In this document: piece by piece, positions 62,070-64,000 of the stretch | How the letters are laid out: each line of letters opens with the position of its first letter | Numbering within the stretch: the stretch's first letter is position 1 | Assembly: GCA_034509755.1 (NCBI GenBank) | Contig: CM067549.1 | Span: 34,058,001 to 34,122,000, forward strand | Direction: 5' to 3' | DNA length: 64,000 bases | Origin: Anisodus tanguticus | Taxonomy: Eukaryota; Streptophyta; Magnoliopsida; Solanales; Solanaceae | Translations under genes and position numbers: made by a program | Notes under the pieces: model-generated | Told to the model about the DNA's origin: nothing | What the model saw: only the letters and a program-made list of their open reading frames with translations | Database searches by the model: none

Positions 62070-64000
62070 CTCCCCCTTGAATGTCTATTTTGTGCCTTGT
62101 TAAAACCTTACTAGAAAAAATTCAGTGAAAAAAATTCTAGTGAAGAAAAAATAGTACACATTTCTAATAATATGCATTCTGGTTGTCTCATTAAAAACCT
62201 TACAAGGAAAATTCAGTGGCACTAAAATTTTGTACGGGAAAAAGAGTATAGCGCATATTAACTCCCCTTATGTGAACTGTAATCCAAATACTTGAGTCTT
62301 CGCATTCCAAACTTGTGCACCATTTTCTCAAAAGTTGCAGCTGGTAGAGACTTGGTGAACAAATCAGTCATAATTATCACTCGAACGAATTTATTACACG
62401 TTGATATCACCATTCTTGTGGAGCTCGTGTGTGAAGAATAACTTTGGTGAAATGTGATTTGTACTATCTCCTTTTATGAGTCCTCCTTTCAATTGGGCAA
62501 TGCGTGCTACATTATCTTCAGTCTTTAGATAAAGTTGCATCGACATATAATATTGTTGAAATCACTTCAAGTGCATTCCTGGCTTGATTTATAAATAAAT
62601 GTTATATTTATATGCTTTGACTGTCATTATAACAAAATATAAAGTGCATCAATTGCATAAAGATATGGCACTTCAGGACCAAAAAGTTCTGCAAGTTTCT
62701 CAAATCAACTTCTTTCAACAGATAATCTATTGCTTTTGAAAACTCTTCAAGAGTTTGAATAAGATTCAAGTAATCAATTTACACTCACAAAGACGTACGA
62801 ATAATAAAGTCATGTGTACCCTTAATGAATACTAATTATGATAAAATAACATTCACTTTGCTTGATTTAATCCATATAAGAATTATGAATAAAATTTAGA
62901 ACATGTATATGCTTTTCAGACATTTATAATTCTTCAAGAATTTTCATATAAATTTTATCAAGTGACGATATCCATTAGTATTTAAATGTGTGACATTTTT
63001 TGTTATCTGGACTGCAGGTCCAATACGCTTGAAGCTTACTAAATGTGTCATTTCACTTGGTAATAATACATATGTTAGCATGCTTTATAGACGTAGAATT
63101 CAAATTCTCACAATCTTTTATAATATTGCGCTATATTGTACCAAAGATATCGTCGACGATATATCATTTGTATCGGTTCGCAATGTGACATAACTTATTG
63201 AGATCTCATAACTTTCATTATTTTTAGGTACCTAAATCTTTTATGAGGTTTCATGAAGTGTTATGCCGTAGGCTCCTCAAGAGCACAATGCCTCCTTATT
63301 GTGACCATTTTAATCATTTGCTCCTCTCTCTTTTTAAGAATTATTGCGTTTGGAACCGATTGGTCTACTACGCTTCATGCATGCTATAGACTATGTCCTT
63401 CAGGGACATTAATTTAATATGAACATTTTGCAGCTTAAATATGAAATTAATTTTAGGTCAGCAAATGCTTGTAGCATTTGACTTGAATTATCTTTGAACG
63501 AGGATCATCTAATGATAATTTACAACATATTACATAACTGCTTATTCCTCCCCCTTATGTTAGAAACTAACATATATCTATTCTTCTTTGGGGAATCCAT
63601 CTTTGTGCATCATAGTAGATTAATTAATCATATACCACACATAAAAATTATTAGATGAAAATATCTTGTTACTGACCATGTACCAATTGTGAGAGGGAGA
63701 ATTTTTCATAATTTATTGGTCTAAAGCATATACGTGTTGTTTTATGCAATATATCATGTTTCAGATCAACACATGAAGCTTTGTTCTCATAAGCAATGAT
63801 TTAGTTATTTATCGGAGGCATTCAACGCCAAACTAGCTTGGATATAAACCAGCATTAACAAGATGAATTATCTTGATTACATAATCTGAAAATTGTGCTC
63901 TCAGCTCAATTATTTTGAGCAAGTAACTTTGCATATGTCAACTACGGATTGACAATAATAAACGCACATATGACCGTCTTATCGATGCATCTATTTAAGA
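61901..64000 (-). mobile_element. Minus-strand Ty1/copia relic E, truncated by window edge
   Basis: A short LTR (about 61901-62069; TGTTATAAATATT...TCTCCACA on minus) is preceded by the purine tract CAAGGGGGAG. Upstream on minus lies the RNase H C-terminus of a copia polyprotein (AQLKGGLIKGDS, PKLFFTHELHKNGDI, DLFTKSLPAATFEKMVHKFG, RRLKYLDYSSHKGS, stop at 62258). Further on (62540-64000) the sequence is heavily decayed but retains linker and RT-proximal traces (MKRSRPIGSKRNNS near 63370). It continues past 64000. Confidence 0.75.

Overview
This window is nuclear DNA of a flowering plant. The evidence is an intact ten-exon gene with GT/AG introns, a plant-type PPR pseudogene, and Ty1/copia, Ty3/gypsy, L1-type LINE, RTE and hAT elements throughout. 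The 3' tail of the RTE element (GGTAAGGTCTGCGTACAC followed by TTG repeats) and the motif GAGTCGCCACCTAATTA are familiar to me from asterid, mainly Solanaceae, DNA. An asterid, probably Solanaceae, is my best guess, but it is an inference.

Layout. 1-3292: eroded gypsy LTR material with a 52-bp tandem repeat. 3293-8638: full-length, dead copia element A (443/441-bp LTRs, 5-bp TSD GGAAG). 9138-14471: a 2-oxoglutarate-dependent dioxygenase pseudogene split by a solo LTR (TSD GATGT) and by an autonomous-type hAT transposon. 14590-19451: copia element B (about 200-bp LTRs, TSD TTTAT), only lightly damaged. 20332-35185, minus strand: the one gene that looks alive, a NAP1-related histone chaperone (NRP1/SET type) of 253 codons in 10 exons. 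Its last intron is about 11 kb and holds an L1 LINE fragment, a MITE-like element with a CCA-rich core, an inverted repeat of copia LTR and gag sequence, a decayed copia pol and an RTE retroposon.

35640-37500: Tat-like gypsy LTR/PBS/gag relic, cut by a non-autonomous hAT element with a perfect 8-bp TSD (37509-38321). A second hAT-like element ends 7 bp before a PPR pseudogene (39396-42133) that I recognise as an OTP87 (At1g74600) relative. NRP1 (At1g74560 from memory) and OTP87 are also close neighbours in Arabidopsis, so this is probably an ancient syntenic pair. 43800-45917: L1 LINE 3' end with RNase H. 46195-46918: another hAT element with perfect TSD. 47033-56758: a chromovirus-type gypsy element (TSD ACACA) whose gag is interrupted by a 4.2-kb insertion that looks like a giant solo LTR carrying two tandem-repeat arrays. 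57215-61130 and 61901-64000: two minus-strand copia relics, the last running out of the window.

The genes do not form an operon or pathway. The theme is a gene-poor interval where nested transposon insertions have destroyed two host genes and inflated the intron and flanks of a third that still has a clean reading frame.
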